Of a DNA stretch of 64,000 nt, positions 8,097 through 16,530 are shown piece by piece. This DNA is from Nonomuraea sp. NEAU-A123 (GTDB taxonomy: Bacteria > Actinomycetota > Actinomycetes > Streptosporangiales > Streptosporangiaceae). The stretch spans positions 62,001-126,000 of the forward strand of contig NZ_JAHFZZ010000028.1 in assembly GCF_018603905.1 (NCBI RefSeq). Reading direction: 5' to 3'. The notes below the pieces were generated by a model. That model made no database searches, was not told the origin of the DNA, and saw only the letters and a list, made by a program, of their open reading frames with translations. The translations under genes were made by a program, and so were the position numbers. Numbering within the stretch: position 1 is the stretch's first letter; each line of letters starts with the position of its first letter.

Positions 8097-8546
8097 TCAG
8101 CACCAGCCGCCGCCGTCTACGGATGAACTCATGCGCACATAGAACATGTCCGGCTTATCAACCGAAACCGACAAATCGACGTCCTTATCGGCGATGGCTT
8201 TGGTGAAACAGAACCCGCTCGCGTCCTCCTCCTCGCTCGAGGGCTCCCACCCGTCCCTCACGGCGACCTCGCGGTAGAAATCGAACACGTCCTTGCCCGC
8301 GTCGGGAAGGCGATAGACCTGCTCGACATCCACGATCCGGTCATCCACGTCACAGATCGCCGTCCGCTCGCCTTGTGGTCGGGCGCCGGACGGGCGCTGG
8401 GCGAAGATGCCGTGCGCCGCGAGAGACTGGGCCAGGCGGTCTTCGCCGCTGCCGCAGCCATGAGAGGCGAAAAACGAAAAGGCGCCCACGCCAATCCCCG
8501 TCACACCCAGCACGGCGAAGAGAACGACGACGGCCAGAGGTTTCAT
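8097..8546 (-). CDS. Hypothetical membrane-anchored exported protein
   Basis: 149 residues from the ATG at 8546. An N-terminal hydrophobic helix (about 4-28) is followed by an acidic extracytoplasmic domain with four Cys (SHGCGSGED, AICDVDD, GFCFTK and the C-terminal WC). The four Cys could form two disulfides. The frame continues upstream to 8720 but that part is Pro/Arg-rich and has no membrane signal, so I prefer the internal start. No family recognised. Confidence 0.55.
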   Translation of the reverse strand: MKPLAVVVLFAVLGVTGIGVGAFSFFASHGCGSGEDRLAQSLAAHGIFAQRPSGARPQGERTAICDVDDRIVDVEQVYRLPDAGKDVFDFYREVAVRDGWEPSSEEEDASGFCFTKAIADKDVDLSVSVDKPDMFYVRMSSSVDGGGWC

Positions 8547-8728
8547 GCGGCACCGCGATTCATTGAGACCGTGGGAGAGACACCAGCTCAATGATGTCGG
8601 AGGACCGCTTCTCCGCCCGGCTGTCGCGGTCCGTACTGGCGGTCGTGTCTGGATTTCGGCTCCGGTGAAGGGCTTTTGAGGTGATTTGGCAGGTGGGGGT
8701 GCCTGGTCGGGCGCGGACAATGGTGGGC

Positions 8729-9253
8729 ATGAAGGTAGTGATCGTGTCCGGGCCTCCGGGGGCGGGGAAGACGACCGTGGCCCGGCTGCTGGTCGATGCC
8801 GTCACGCCTAGCGTGCATCTGTATATGGATGACTTCTGGGCATTCATCCGGCGGGGCGGGATCGCGCCATACCTGGCGGAGGCTCGCCGGCAGAACGAGA
8901 CCGTCGTGGGCGTGCTGGCGGGCGCGGCGTTCGGGTACGCGGACGGTGGCTACCACGTGGTGGTGGATGGTGTTGTGGGGCCGTGGTTCGTCGGCGCCTT
9001 CGCCGAGGTGCGGCGTGCGCCGCTGCACTACGTGGTGCTCCGGCCGGACCGGGAGACGACGCTGCTCAGGGCCACGGGCCGGAGGCTCGACGCGCTCACG
9101 GATCCCGAGCCGGTGCTGCAGATGTACCAGCAGTTCGTCGACCTGGGTGAGCTGGAGTCGCACGCCTTCGACTCCAGCGGCCTGACCGCCGAGCAGACCG
9201 CCGCCGAGATCCGCACCCGCCTGTCCGAGGGCGCCTATCTGCTCAAGCAGTAG
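8729..9253 (+). CDS. P-loop small-molecule kinase (AAA/zeta-toxin-like fold)
   Basis: 174 residues. The Walker A is near the start (GPPGAGKTT), followed by YMDDFW, an acid pair that could bind Mg and substrate, and VVVDGVVGPWF, a Walker-B-like strand. Late R residues (RATGRRLD) suit a lid. This is the plan of small nucleotide or sugar kinases such as chloramphenicol-phosphotransferase-like proteins. I start at the ATG at 8729 so that the P-loop follows the first beta strand; an ATG at 8720 is also in frame. Substrate unknown. Confidence 0.7.
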   Translation: MKVVIVSGPPGAGKTTVARLLVDAVTPSVHLYMDDFWAFIRRGGIAPYLAEARRQNETVVGVLAGAAFGYADGGYHVVVDGVVGPWFVGAFAEVRRAPLHYVVLRPDRETTLLRATGRRLDALTDPEPVLQMYQQFVDLGELESHAFDSSGLTAEQTAAEIRTRLSEGAYLLKQ

Positions 9254-9318
9254 ACAGCCCAGACCGCGTAGACCGCCCTCGCGCGCCGTAGACGGGCCTC
9301 AGACGTGCGAAGAGGACC

Positions 9319-10236
9319 TCATACCGAAGACGGCCGAGCGCCATAGACGGGCAGTGGGTCGGGGGACTCTTCCAGGAGCTTCGTGACGGCGTCGCCCACC
9401 TCAGTAGGGGACCAGCGGGCGCCGCGATCGGCGTGTGGGCCGTGGGTCCAGCCGGTGGCGAGTGAGATCACTCCGCCCTCCACCTCGAACACCCGTCCCG
9501 TCACCGCCTCCGACGCCACCGAGCCGAGCCAGACCACCAGGGGCGACACGTTCGCCGGGTGCATCGGGTCGAAGCCGGACACAGGTGCGGCCATGGTCTC
9601 GGCGAAGACCTCCTCGGTCATGCGGGTGCGGGCGGCGGGGGCGATGGCGTTCACCGTCACGCCGTACCGGCCCAGTTCGGCGGCGGCCACCTGGGTCAGT
9701 GCGACGATGCCCGCCTTGGCGGCCGAGTAGTTGGCCTGGCCGACGCTGCCGAGCAGGCCCGCACCCGACGAGGTGTTGATCACGCGGGCGGCGGCGGGGG
9801 CGCCGGACTTGGCTCGTTCGCGCCAGTACGCGCCCGCGTGCCGCAGCGGCAGGAAGTGGCCCTTGAGATGGACCCGGATCACCTCGTCCCAGTCGTCCTC
9901 GCCCATGGAGACCAGCATCCGGTCGCGGACGAACCCGGCGTTGTTCACCAGCACGTCGAGCCCGCCGTACGCGCTGACGGCGGTCTTCACCAGCCGGGCC
10001 GCGCCGTTCCAGTCGGCCACGTCGTCGCTGTTGGCCACCGCTTGGCCGCCGAGCGTACGGATCTCCTCGGCCACGTCCAGCGCGGGACCGCCGGATCTGC
10101 CGTCGCCGTCGCGGGCGGTGCCCAGGTCGTTGACCACCACACGGGCGCCCTGCCTGGCGAACTCCAGCGCGTGCTCCCTCCCGATGCCCCGCCCGGCGCC
10201 GGTCACGATCACGACGCGGCCGTCACAGATTCCCAC
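9319..10236 (-). CDS. SDR family oxidoreductase (Rv3548c-like, steroid cluster)
   Basis: 305 residues. It begins VGICDGRVVIVTGAGRGIG with the glycine loop at 12-19, then NNAG and a YSAAK active site. The GTG at 10236 has GGGAGG five bases upstream. With the next SDR it forms a pair divergent from echA20-ipdABC, the same arrangement as Rv3548c-Rv3549c against Rv3550-Rv3553 in M. tuberculosis. Family members of this length (about 300) resemble MFE-type 3-hydroxyacyl-CoA dehydrogenases, so it may oxidise a hydroxyacyl-CoA of the ring-degradation pathway. Confidence 0.8.
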   Translation of the reverse strand: MGICDGRVVIVTGAGRGIGREHALEFARQGARVVVNDLGTARDGDGRSGGPALDVAEEIRTLGGQAVANSDDVADWNGAARLVKTAVSAYGGLDVLVNNAGFVRDRMLVSMGEDDWDEVIRVHLKGHFLPLRHAGAYWRERAKSGAPAAARVINTSSGAGLLGSVGQANYSAAKAGIVALTQVAAAELGRYGVTVNAIAPAARTRMTEEVFAETMAAPVSGFDPMHPANVSPLVVWLGSVASEAVTGRVFEVEGGVISLATGWTHGPHADRGARWSPTEVGDAVTKLLEESPDPLPVYGARPSSV

Positions 10237-10266
10237 ACGGACCTCCCAGAAGATCAAGCAGAGATA

Positions 10267-11037
10267 TCAGGAAATGTCGTCGGAAGCCAGGTTTTGCCAG
10301 GCCGGGATCTCCCCGCCTCCATGCACGTGTACCTGCGCCCCGGTCACGTAGCCGGGCGCGGCCAGCCACAGGCAGACCGAGGCCACGTCGGCGGGCGTCG
10401 CCATCCGCCCGGCCGGGATGGCGGTCCCCACGTCCTTTCCGCCGTAGTGATCGAGGGAGTCCTCGGTGGCGGCCAGGCCGACGACGACCGTGTTGACCCG
10501 TACGCCGGGGGCCCACTCGGCGGCCAGGCAGTTCGCCAGGTGATGGAGTCCCGCCTTGGCCGCACCGTACGCCGAGGTGCCCGGGGAGGGCCGCACGCCG
10601 CTGGAGCTCCCGATCATCACCACGGAACCGCCCGAGGCGGCGAGCAGCGGGTACGCGCGCTGCGCGACGAGCAGCGGGGCGATCAGGTTGAGCTCGACGA
10701 TGCGCGCGTGCAGGCGTGGTGACGTGCCCTCCAGCCGTGCGTACGGCGACCCGCCCGCGTTGTTGACGACCACGTCGAGCCGGTCGAGCCCGGAGAACAG
10801 CCGCTCCAGGTCGTCGGCGTCCCGCACATCGGCCCGCACGAACCGCACCCCGGTGCCCGCCGAGCGGGGAGGGGGACTCGGCGGCGACACCGGGGGCGGA
10901 GGTACGGGATCGTGGCGGGCGCAGACGATCACTTCGGCTCCGGCGGTGGCGAAGGCGGTGGCGATGCCCGCGCCGATCCCCCTGGTCCCACCGGTCACCA
11001 GGACGACCTTGCCCGTGTAGTCGTAAGTCACCGTCAC
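10267..11037 (-). CDS. SDR family oxidoreductase (Rv3549c-like, steroid cluster)
   Basis: 256 residues with TGGTRGIG near 14-21, NNAG and the YGAAK active site. A proline-rich loop (PPPPVSPPSPPP) replaces the usual turn after the second strand. I start at the GTG at 11037, clear of the operator at 11054-11067; the frame itself reaches a TTG at 11058. Its stop lies 30 bp before the next SDR, so the two are one operon under the KstR2-like site. A redox role on a CoA-linked ring intermediate is inferred from synteny. Confidence 0.8.
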   Translation of the reverse strand: MTVTYDYTGKVVLVTGGTRGIGAGIATAFATAGAEVIVCARHDPVPPPPVSPPSPPPRSAGTGVRFVRADVRDADDLERLFSGLDRLDVVVNNAGGSPYARLEGTSPRLHARIVELNLIAPLLVAQRAYPLLAASGGSVVMIGSSSGVRPSPGTSAYGAAKAGLHHLANCLAAEWAPGVRVNTVVVGLAATEDSLDHYGGKDVGTAIPAGRMATPADVASVCLWLAAPGYVTGAQVHVHGGGEIPAWQNLASDDIS

Positions 11038-11053
11038 GGGTGCTACCGTACCA

Positions 11054-11067
11054 AGCAAGCGTTAGGT
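11054..11067. promoter_or_regulatory. KstR2-type operator (degenerate) in divergent promoter
   Basis: AGCAAGCGTTAGGT matches the KstR2 consensus AnCAAGnnCTTGnT at all but two of its ten defined positions. It lies between the divergent SDR gene and echA20, where KstR2 operators are expected in mycobacteria. The left half (AGCAAG) is perfect. Control of both operons is inferred. Confidence 0.6.
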
Positions 11068-11083
11068 GCAACCAGGGAGCGGG

Positions 11084-11821
11084 ATGGGAATCACGCTGCG
11101 GGACGGCCCGATCGCCGAGGTCGTCGTGGACGTCCCACCGGTGAACGCGCTGCCGGCGCGAGCCTGGCACGAGCTGGCCAGAGCCGTGACGGAGGCCGGG
11201 CAGGACGAGAAGACGAGGGTCGTCGTGCTGCGAGCCGAGGGCCGGGGCTTCAACGCCGGCGTGGACATCAAGGAGATGCAGGCCACAGAGGGCCACACTG
11301 CCCTGATAAATGCAAATAAAGGATGCTTTGCGGCGTTCGCGGCTGTTTACGACTGCCCGGTGCCGGTGATCGTCGCCGTGCACGGCCACTGCGTCGGCGG
11401 TGGGATCGGGCTGGTGGGCAACGCGGACATCGTGCTGGCCAGCGAGGACGCCTACTTCGGACTGCCGGAGGTGGACCGGGGCGCGCTCGGCGCCGCCACC
11501 CACCTGGCCCGGCTGGTACCCCAGCATCTGATGCGCGCCATGGTCTACACCTGCCGGAACGTGACGGCCGCCGAGCTGCACGTGTTCGGCTCGGTGCTGG
11601 AGGTGGTGCCGCGCGACAAGCTGCGGGACGCGGCGCTGGAGGTGGCGGGCCAGATCGCGGACAAGGACCCGTACGTGATCCGCCGCGCGAAGGAGTCGCT
11701 CAACGGCATCGACCCCGTGGACGTGAAGCGTTCCTACCGCTTCGAGCAGGGCTTCACGTTCGAGCTGAACCTGATGGGCGCGGGCGACAGGCATCGAGAC
11801 CGCTTCGTGGAGGGCTCGTGA
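11084..11821 (+). CDS. echA20: EchA20-type crotonase (steroid D-ring hydrolase)
   Basis: 245 residues, close to the M. tuberculosis EchA20 length. Crotonase oxyanion-hole motifs are present: FNAGVDIKEM at about 58-67 and HCVGGGIGLVGNADIV, then FGLPEVDRGALG. EchA20 hydrolytically opens ring D of HIEC-CoA to give COCHEA-CoA. The ATG at 11084 has a GGGAG site; an upstream GTG (11066) falls within the operator. The stop overlaps the ipdA GTG, starting a tightly coupled echA20-ipdA-ipdB-ipdC operon, exactly as in the cholesterol locus. Confidence 0.92.
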   Translation: MGITLRDGPIAEVVVDVPPVNALPARAWHELARAVTEAGQDEKTRVVVLRAEGRGFNAGVDIKEMQATEGHTALINANKGCFAAFAAVYDCPVPVIVAVHGHCVGGGIGLVGNADIVLASEDAYFGLPEVDRGALGAATHLARLVPQHLMRAMVYTCRNVTAAELHVFGSVLEVVPRDKLRDAALEVAGQIADKDPYVIRRAKESLNGIDPVDVKRSYRFEQGFTFELNLMGAGDRHRDRFVEGS

Positions 11822-12603
11822 GCAAGGTCATGTCCGTCGAGGAGGTCGCGGCCGAGATCGAGAGCGGCATGACGGTCGGGATCGGCGGCTGGGGGTCGCG
11901 GCGCAAGCCGATGGCTCTGGTCGGCGGCCTGCTGCGCTCGAACGTCCGGGACCTCACCCTCATCTCGTACGGCGGCCCGGACGTCGGCATGCTCTGCGCC
12001 GCCGGGAAGGTGCGCCGGGTGGTGGCGCCGTTCGTCACGCTGGACTCCATCCCGCTCGAACCGCACTTCAGGCGGGCCAGGCAGGGCGGCACGATCGAGT
12101 TCACCGAGTATGACGAGGGCATGTTCATGTTCGGGCTGCTGGCGGCGGCGCACCGGCTGCCGTTCCTGCCCACGCGGGCCGGGCTCGGCTCGGACGTCAT
12201 GCGGGTCAATCCGGGCCTGCGTACGGTCCGCTCGCCGTACGAGGACGGGGAGGAACTGGTCGCCGTGCCCGCACTGACCATGGATGTCGCGCTGGTGCAC
12301 CTCAACCGGGCGGACCGGCGCGGCAACGCGCAGTACCTGGGCCCCGACCCGTACTTCGACGACCTCTACGCCAAGGCGGCGACCTGCTGTTACGTGTCGT
12401 GCGAGCGGCTGGTGGACACCGCCGACCTGCTGAAGGAGGGGCCGGTGCAGTCGCTGCTGATCAGCCGGTCGATGGTGACCGGCGTGGTCGAGACGCCGGG
12501 CGGCGCGGGCTTCACCGTGTGCGAACCCGACTACGGCCGCGACGAGCAGGAGCAGCGGCGGTACGTGGACACGCCGTGGGAGGAGTTCCATGAGCAGGGC
12601 TGA
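11818..12603 (+). CDS. ipdA: IpdA, alpha subunit of COCHEA-CoA hydrolase
   Basis: 261 residues of CoA-transferase family I alpha type. The start region ESGMTVGIGGWGSRRKPMAL is nearly identical in plan to M. tuberculosis IpdA, and FDDLYAKAA and EPDYGRDEQEQ match its second half. IpdAB is a CoA-transferase relative that hydrolyses ring C of COCHEA-CoA. The protein is about 30 residues shorter than the mycobacterial one, ending after WEEFHEQG, so the C-terminal tail is missing. The GTG start overlaps the echA20 stop by 4 bp and the end overlaps ipdB by 14 bp. Confidence 0.92.
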   Translation: MSKVMSVEEVAAEIESGMTVGIGGWGSRRKPMALVGGLLRSNVRDLTLISYGGPDVGMLCAAGKVRRVVAPFVTLDSIPLEPHFRRARQGGTIEFTEYDEGMFMFGLLAAAHRLPFLPTRAGLGSDVMRVNPGLRTVRSPYEDGEELVAVPALTMDVALVHLNRADRRGNAQYLGPDPYFDDLYAKAATCCYVSCERLVDTADLLKEGPVQSLLISRSMVTGVVETPGGAGFTVCEPDYGRDEQEQRRYVDTPWEEFHEQG

Positions 12604-13312
12604 CGTGTGCGTGGTGGCCTGCGCGGAGGCGTTCAGGGGTGACGGGGAGATCCTCGCGGCCGGGATCGGCGGGGCGGTCACCGTGCTGGCGGCCCGGCTG
12701 GCCAGGCTGACCTTCGAGCCCGAGCTGCTCACGCATGACGGCGTCTGCCTGCTGACAGGCGACGTGCCCGCGCTGGGCGAGCGGCCCGAGGTGGTGGAGG
12801 GCTGGCTGCCGTTCCGCGATCACCTGTGGCTGGTGCTGAACGGCCGGCGGCACGTGATGCTCGGCGCGAGCCAGATCGACCGCTTCGGCAACTCGAACAT
12901 CTCCTGCATCGGCGACTGGGCGCGGCCCAAGGCGCAGCTCCTCGGCGTGCGCGGCGCGCCGGGCAACACGCGCTGCGATCCGACGAGCTACTGGATCCCC
13001 CGGCACTCCCCCAAGGTGTTCGTGCCGCAAGTGGACGTGGTCAGCGGTCTCGGCACCGACAGAGGGGCCTACGACCTGCGGCGGGTGGTGACGAACCTGG
13101 CCGTGCTCGACTTCCGCACGCCGGACGGGTCGATGCGGCTGGCCTCGGTGCATCCGGGGGTGAGCGTCGCGGAGGTGGTCGCGGCGACCGGGTTCGAGCT
13201 GGTGATCCCCGAGGACGTACCCGAGACGCGGGAGCCGACCGCCGAGGAGAGCCGGCTGCTGAAGGAGGTGCTCGACCCGCGCGGGTCCCGCGAGCGCGAG
13301 GTGGCGGCGTGA
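12590..13312 (+). CDS. ipdB: IpdB, beta subunit of COCHEA-CoA hydrolase
   Basis: 240 residues. Family marks include CVVACAEAFRGDGEIL near the start, LGASQIDRFGNSNIS, VRGAPGNT and PTSYWIPRHSPKVFV. IpdB pairs with IpdA to form the ring-C hydrolase. In the known enzyme a glutamate acts as general base; an acidic residue is available in the AEAFRGDGE segment but I cannot assign it. The start overlaps ipdA by 14 bp and the stop overlaps ipdC by 4 bp. Confidence 0.92.
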   Translation: MSRADVCVVACAEAFRGDGEILAAGIGGAVTVLAARLARLTFEPELLTHDGVCLLTGDVPALGERPEVVEGWLPFRDHLWLVLNGRRHVMLGASQIDRFGNSNISCIGDWARPKAQLLGVRGAPGNTRCDPTSYWIPRHSPKVFVPQVDVVSGLGTDRGAYDLRRVVTNLAVLDFRTPDGSMRLASVHPGVSVAEVVAATGFELVIPEDVPETREPTAEESRLLKEVLDPRGSREREVAA

Positions 13313-14337
13313 AGACCGCGCTGACGGAGCTGGTGGGGTGCCGGTATCCGATCGTGCAGACCGGAATGGGGTACGTCGCGGGCGCGCGGCTCGCGGCGGC
13401 CACGTCCGAGGCGGGCGGGCTCGGGATCATCGCGGCCGCGACCATGTCCGTCGGCAAGATGACCGAGGCGATCAACAGCGTGCGGGAACGCACGGACGCC
13501 CCCTTCGGGGTCAATATCCGCTCCGATGCCGACGACGCGGCCGAACGGGTCGAGGTGATGATCCGCGCGGGCGTGCGCGTGGCGTCGTTCGCGCTGGCGC
13601 CACGGCGGGAGCTGATCGACCGGTTGAAGGACGCGGGCGTGGTCACGATCCCGTCGGTGGGCGCGCGCCGGCACGCGGAGAAGGTCGCCTCCTGGGGCGT
13701 GGACGCGGTGATCGTGCAGGGCGGCGAGGGCGGCGGGCACACCGGGCCGGTCGCGACGACGCTGCTGCTCCCCCAGGTGGTGGACGCGGTGGACATCCCG
13801 GTGATCGCCGCGGGCGGCTTCTTCGACGGGCGTGGGCTGGTGGCCGCGCTGGCGTACGGGGCGTGCGGCATCGCGATGGGCACCCGGTTCCTGCTGACGA
13901 GCGACTCGCCGGTGCCGGACGAGGTGAAGAAGGTCTACCTGGCGACGGCCGACACGCTGGTCACCACCAAGGTCGACGGGGTGCCGCACCGGGTGCTCAG
14001 GACTCCGTTCGTGGAGTCGCTGGAGCGTTCGCGGCTGCTCAGGGCCGTGGTCAACGGCGCCAGGTTCAAGCGGCTGTCGGGGCTGACGTGGGCCCAGATG
14101 CTCCGCGAGGGGCGCCGGATGCGGCACGGCCGCGAGCTGACCTGGGCGCAGGTGCTGCAGGCGGCCAACACGCCGGTGCTGCTGCGGGCCGCCATGGTCG
14201 AGGGGCGGGCCGACCTGGGGGTGATGGCCTCCGGGCAGGTGGTCGGGGTGCTCGACGACCTGCCGTCCTGCCGGGAGCTGATCGATCGGGTCATGTCAGA
14301 GGCAGCGGTCGTACTGGAAGCGCTCAGAGCACCGTGA
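13309..14337 (+). CDS. ipdC: IpdC, nitronate-monooxygenase-like flavoprotein
   Basis: 342 residues of the 2-nitropropane-dioxygenase TIM-barrel family. FMN-binding motifs are VQGGEGGGHTG and IAAGGFFDGRGLVAALAYGACGIAMGTRFL (given in part); the start is VGCRYPIVQTGMGYVAGARL. IpdC converts 5-hydroxy-HIC-CoA-type intermediates to HIEC-CoA before EchA20. The GTG start overlaps the ipdB stop, and the end overlaps a convergent pentapeptide-repeat gene by 14 bp. It is the last gene of the echA20-ipdABC operon. Confidence 0.9.
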   Translation: MKTALTELVGCRYPIVQTGMGYVAGARLAAATSEAGGLGIIAAATMSVGKMTEAINSVRERTDAPFGVNIRSDADDAAERVEVMIRAGVRVASFALAPRRELIDRLKDAGVVTIPSVGARRHAEKVASWGVDAVIVQGGEGGGHTGPVATTLLLPQVVDAVDIPVIAAGGFFDGRGLVAALAYGACGIAMGTRFLLTSDSPVPDEVKKVYLATADTLVTTKVDGVPHRVLRTPFVESLERSRLLRAVVNGARFKRLSGLTWAQMLREGRRMRHGRELTWAQVLQAANTPVLLRAAMVEGRADLGVMASGQVVGVLDDLPSCRELIDRVMSEAAVVLEALRAP

Positions 14338-14995
14338 TGCCGCGGGCGGCCAGGATGGCCGCCGCCTGGGCCTGGTTGATCGTCGCCCCCGCGTAGGCGC
14401 GCAGCTTGGCGTCGTCGGGCTCGCCCAGGTCGGCGCCGCGCAGGTCGGCCTTGACGAACACGGTCTTGAGCAGCTTGCTGCCGCGCAACCGGCAGTCGCT
14501 GAACGTCGCCTCGGTGAAGTCGCAGCCCGACAGGTCGGCGTCGTCGAAGCGGACCCCCTCGATGAACTCCCCGCGCAGCGAGCAGCCGCCGAGGTTGGCC
14601 ATGGTCAGGTTGGACCGGGAGACCTTGAAGCCGGTGCCCCGCGCCCCGGTGAGCGAGGCGCCGATCATGCGGCACCCGGTGAAGGTCACGTCGGTCACCA
14701 GCGCCCCGCCGAACTGCGCGGAGGACAGGTCGACGTCGGTGAACGCCACGTCGATGAGCTCGGCGTCGTTGAACCTGATCCGCATCCCGCCGCCGCTCGA
14801 GAACACCGCGCTGTCGAGGTCGGCCCGGCGGAAGTCGGCCTGGTCCAGCACGCACGACTCGAAGCGGGCGTCGGCCAGCGGCGCCCGCCGGAGGTCGGCC
14901 TCGGTCAGGTCGCAGTTGCGGAAGACGTGGGTCTCGTCCGGGGCGAGCCGGTCGGTCAGCGTGGTGTGAGAGAGATCCTCGTCTTCGAAGTTCAC
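14324..14995 (-). CDS. Pentapeptide-repeat protein
   Basis: 223 residues, most of which are A(D/N)L/F-type pentapeptide repeats, such as LTEADLRRAPLADARF, LDQADFRRADLDSAVF and LSGCDFTEATFSDCRLRGSKLL. Such chains fold as right-handed quadrilateral beta helices; some mimic DNA and protect gyrase, but no such role is shown here. The start is a GTG at 14995, four bases after the nagZ stop, so it is probably read with nagZ. It ends in an alpha-helical cap (INQAQAAAILAARG). Not obviously related to steroid catabolism. Confidence 0.85.
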   Translation of the reverse strand: MNFEDEDLSHTTLTDRLAPDETHVFRNCDLTEADLRRAPLADARFESCVLDQADFRRADLDSAVFSSGGGMRIRFNDAELIDVAFTDVDLSSAQFGGALVTDVTFTGCRMIGASLTGARGTGFKVSRSNLTMANLGGCSLRGEFIEGVRFDDADLSGCDFTEATFSDCRLRGSKLLKTVFVKADLRGADLGEPDDAKLRAYAGATINQAQAAAILAARGITVL

Positions 14996-14999
14996 GGTG

Positions 15000-16478
15000 T
15001 CAAAGGGTACCGGTGATCACTTCGGCGGCGGCCTGTCCGCAGACCATGGCCGAGCCGTAGGTGGCGATGTGCACGGCGCCCAGGTCGGAGCGGGCGGGCA
15101 GGCCCATCTCGACCACCACGGTGTCGGGGCGGGCGCTGAGCAGGTGCCGTAGCGCCTCGCTCTGCCAGGGGTGGCGGTGCGCGTCGCGGACCACGACGAC
15201 GAGAGGGCGTCCGTCGGCGCCGGCGATGAGCCGCTCGATCGCGACCCCGGTCGCCTCGCCGGCCGCCAGCCGGGTCACGGCGGTGCCGGGCAGCAGCCTG
15301 CCCAGCGGCTCGCCGACCCCCCACGGGGTGCCCTTGTCGATGGCCAGGTTCATCTCGGGGGTCAGCTCCACCACGTGGGCCGCGGAGGTCAGCGGCAGGA
15401 TGGGGGCGTTCGTGCGGCGGGTGACCCTGATCGCGCGGCGGGCCGCGGTGAGGCCGAGGTAGCCGTCCTCGGGCACCGGGGCGCCGGCGGAGGCGGTCCA
15501 GGCGGCCAGCTCGCTGACCCGGCGCGCGGCGTCGGCCAGGCGTTCCTCCGGCAGCAGCCCGTCGCGTACGGCCTGGGCGATGGCCTCGCGTACCTCGACG
15601 GCGGTCGCCTCGCCGGCGTGCTCCCCGCCGACGCAGATGGCGTCGGCCCCCGCTGCGATCGCCCGTGCGGCGGCGCCCCCGATGCCGTACGGCCCGGAGA
15701 CGGCGGCCATCTCGATGGCATCGGTGATGATCAGGCCGTCGAAGCCCAGTTCCTCACGGAGCAGCCCCGTGAGGACCTTGGGGCTCAGCGTGGCGGGCAG
15801 GACGGCGTCGTACGCGGGCACCAGCAGGTGGCCCGTCATGACGGCCTTGACGCCCTCCCTGATCGCGGCGCGGAAAGGGCCCAGCGCGGATTCGATCCCG
15901 TCGGTGGCGACCATGGGCATGCCGTGGTGGGAGTCCATCGAGGTGTCGCCGTGGCCGGGGAAGTGCTTGGCGCAGGCGGCCACCCCGGCGGACTGCAGGC
16001 CGCGGACGAACGCCCGGGTGTGCCGGGAGACCAGGGCGGCGTCGGCGCCGAAGGAGCGCAGGCCGATGACCGGGTTGTCGGGGTTGGAGTTCACGTCGGC
16101 CGAGGGGGCGAAGTCGATCGTGATGCCCGCGGCGGCCAGCTCCCCGCCGAGGTCCCTGGCCAGGGCCTCGGTCAGCGTCACGTCGTCCACGACGCCGAGC
16201 GCGTGGGCGCCGGGACGGCTGCTGCCGGTGGCGACCTCCAGCCTGGTCACCTCGCCCGACTCCTCGTCGGTGCCGACCAGCACGGAGGGGTTCTCCGCGC
16301 GCAGGGCGGCGGTCAGCTCGGCGACCTGGGCCGGCCCCGTGATGTTGCGGGAGAACAGCACCACCCCGGCCAGCCCCTCCCCCAGCCGGCGGCGGACCCA
16401 GTCGGGCGGGGTCCGCCCCTCGAACCCGGGCAGGAGTACGGCATCGGCAAGGCACAACAGGTCACCGCTCTTGAGCAT
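15000..16478 (-). CDS. nagZ: GH3 beta-N-acetylhexosaminidase (NagZ-type)
   Basis: 492 residues. The GH3 N-terminal barrel carries VGTDEESGEVTRL, SADVNSNPDNPVIGLRSFG and the NagZ histidine motif CAKHFPGHGDTSMDSHHGMP, then IITDAIEMAAVSG with the nucleophile Asp. A C-terminal alpha/beta domain follows, as in longer Gram-positive NagZ forms. No signal peptide is visible, so a cytosolic role in recycling GlcNAc from wall fragments or chito-oligomers is likely. A perfect dyad at 16491-16509 just upstream suggests amino-sugar control. Confidence 0.88.
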   Translation of the reverse strand: MLKSGDLLCLADAVLLPGFEGRTPPDWVRRRLGEGLAGVVLFSRNITGPAQVAELTAALRAENPSVLVGTDEESGEVTRLEVATGSSRPGAHALGVVDDVTLTEALARDLGGELAAAGITIDFAPSADVNSNPDNPVIGLRSFGADAALVSRHTRAFVRGLQSAGVAACAKHFPGHGDTSMDSHHGMPMVATDGIESALGPFRAAIREGVKAVMTGHLLVPAYDAVLPATLSPKVLTGLLREELGFDGLIITDAIEMAAVSGPYGIGGAAARAIAAGADAICVGGEHAGEATAVEVREAIAQAVRDGLLPEERLADAARRVSELAAWTASAGAPVPEDGYLGLTAARRAIRVTRRTNAPILPLTSAAHVVELTPEMNLAIDKGTPWGVGEPLGRLLPGTAVTRLAAGEATGVAIERLIAGADGRPLVVVVRDAHRHPWQSEALRHLLSARPDTVVVEMGLPARSDLGAVHIATYGSAMVCGQAAAEVITGTL

Positions 16479-16490
16479 GACCCGAAATCT

Positions 16491-16509
16491 AATAGGAAAG
16501 TTTCCTATT
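16491..16509. promoter_or_regulatory. Palindromic operator upstream of nagZ
   Basis: AATAGGAAA-G-TTTCCTATT is a perfect 9-bp inverted repeat beginning 12 bp before the nagZ start on the minus strand. AGGAAA/TTTCCT dyads are typical of ROK-family sugar regulators in actinomycetes. It could also fold in RNA, but there is no trailing T run, so an operator is more likely than a terminator. Confidence 0.65.
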
Positions 16510-16530
16510 TGCTAGAGGCATTTTCGGACG

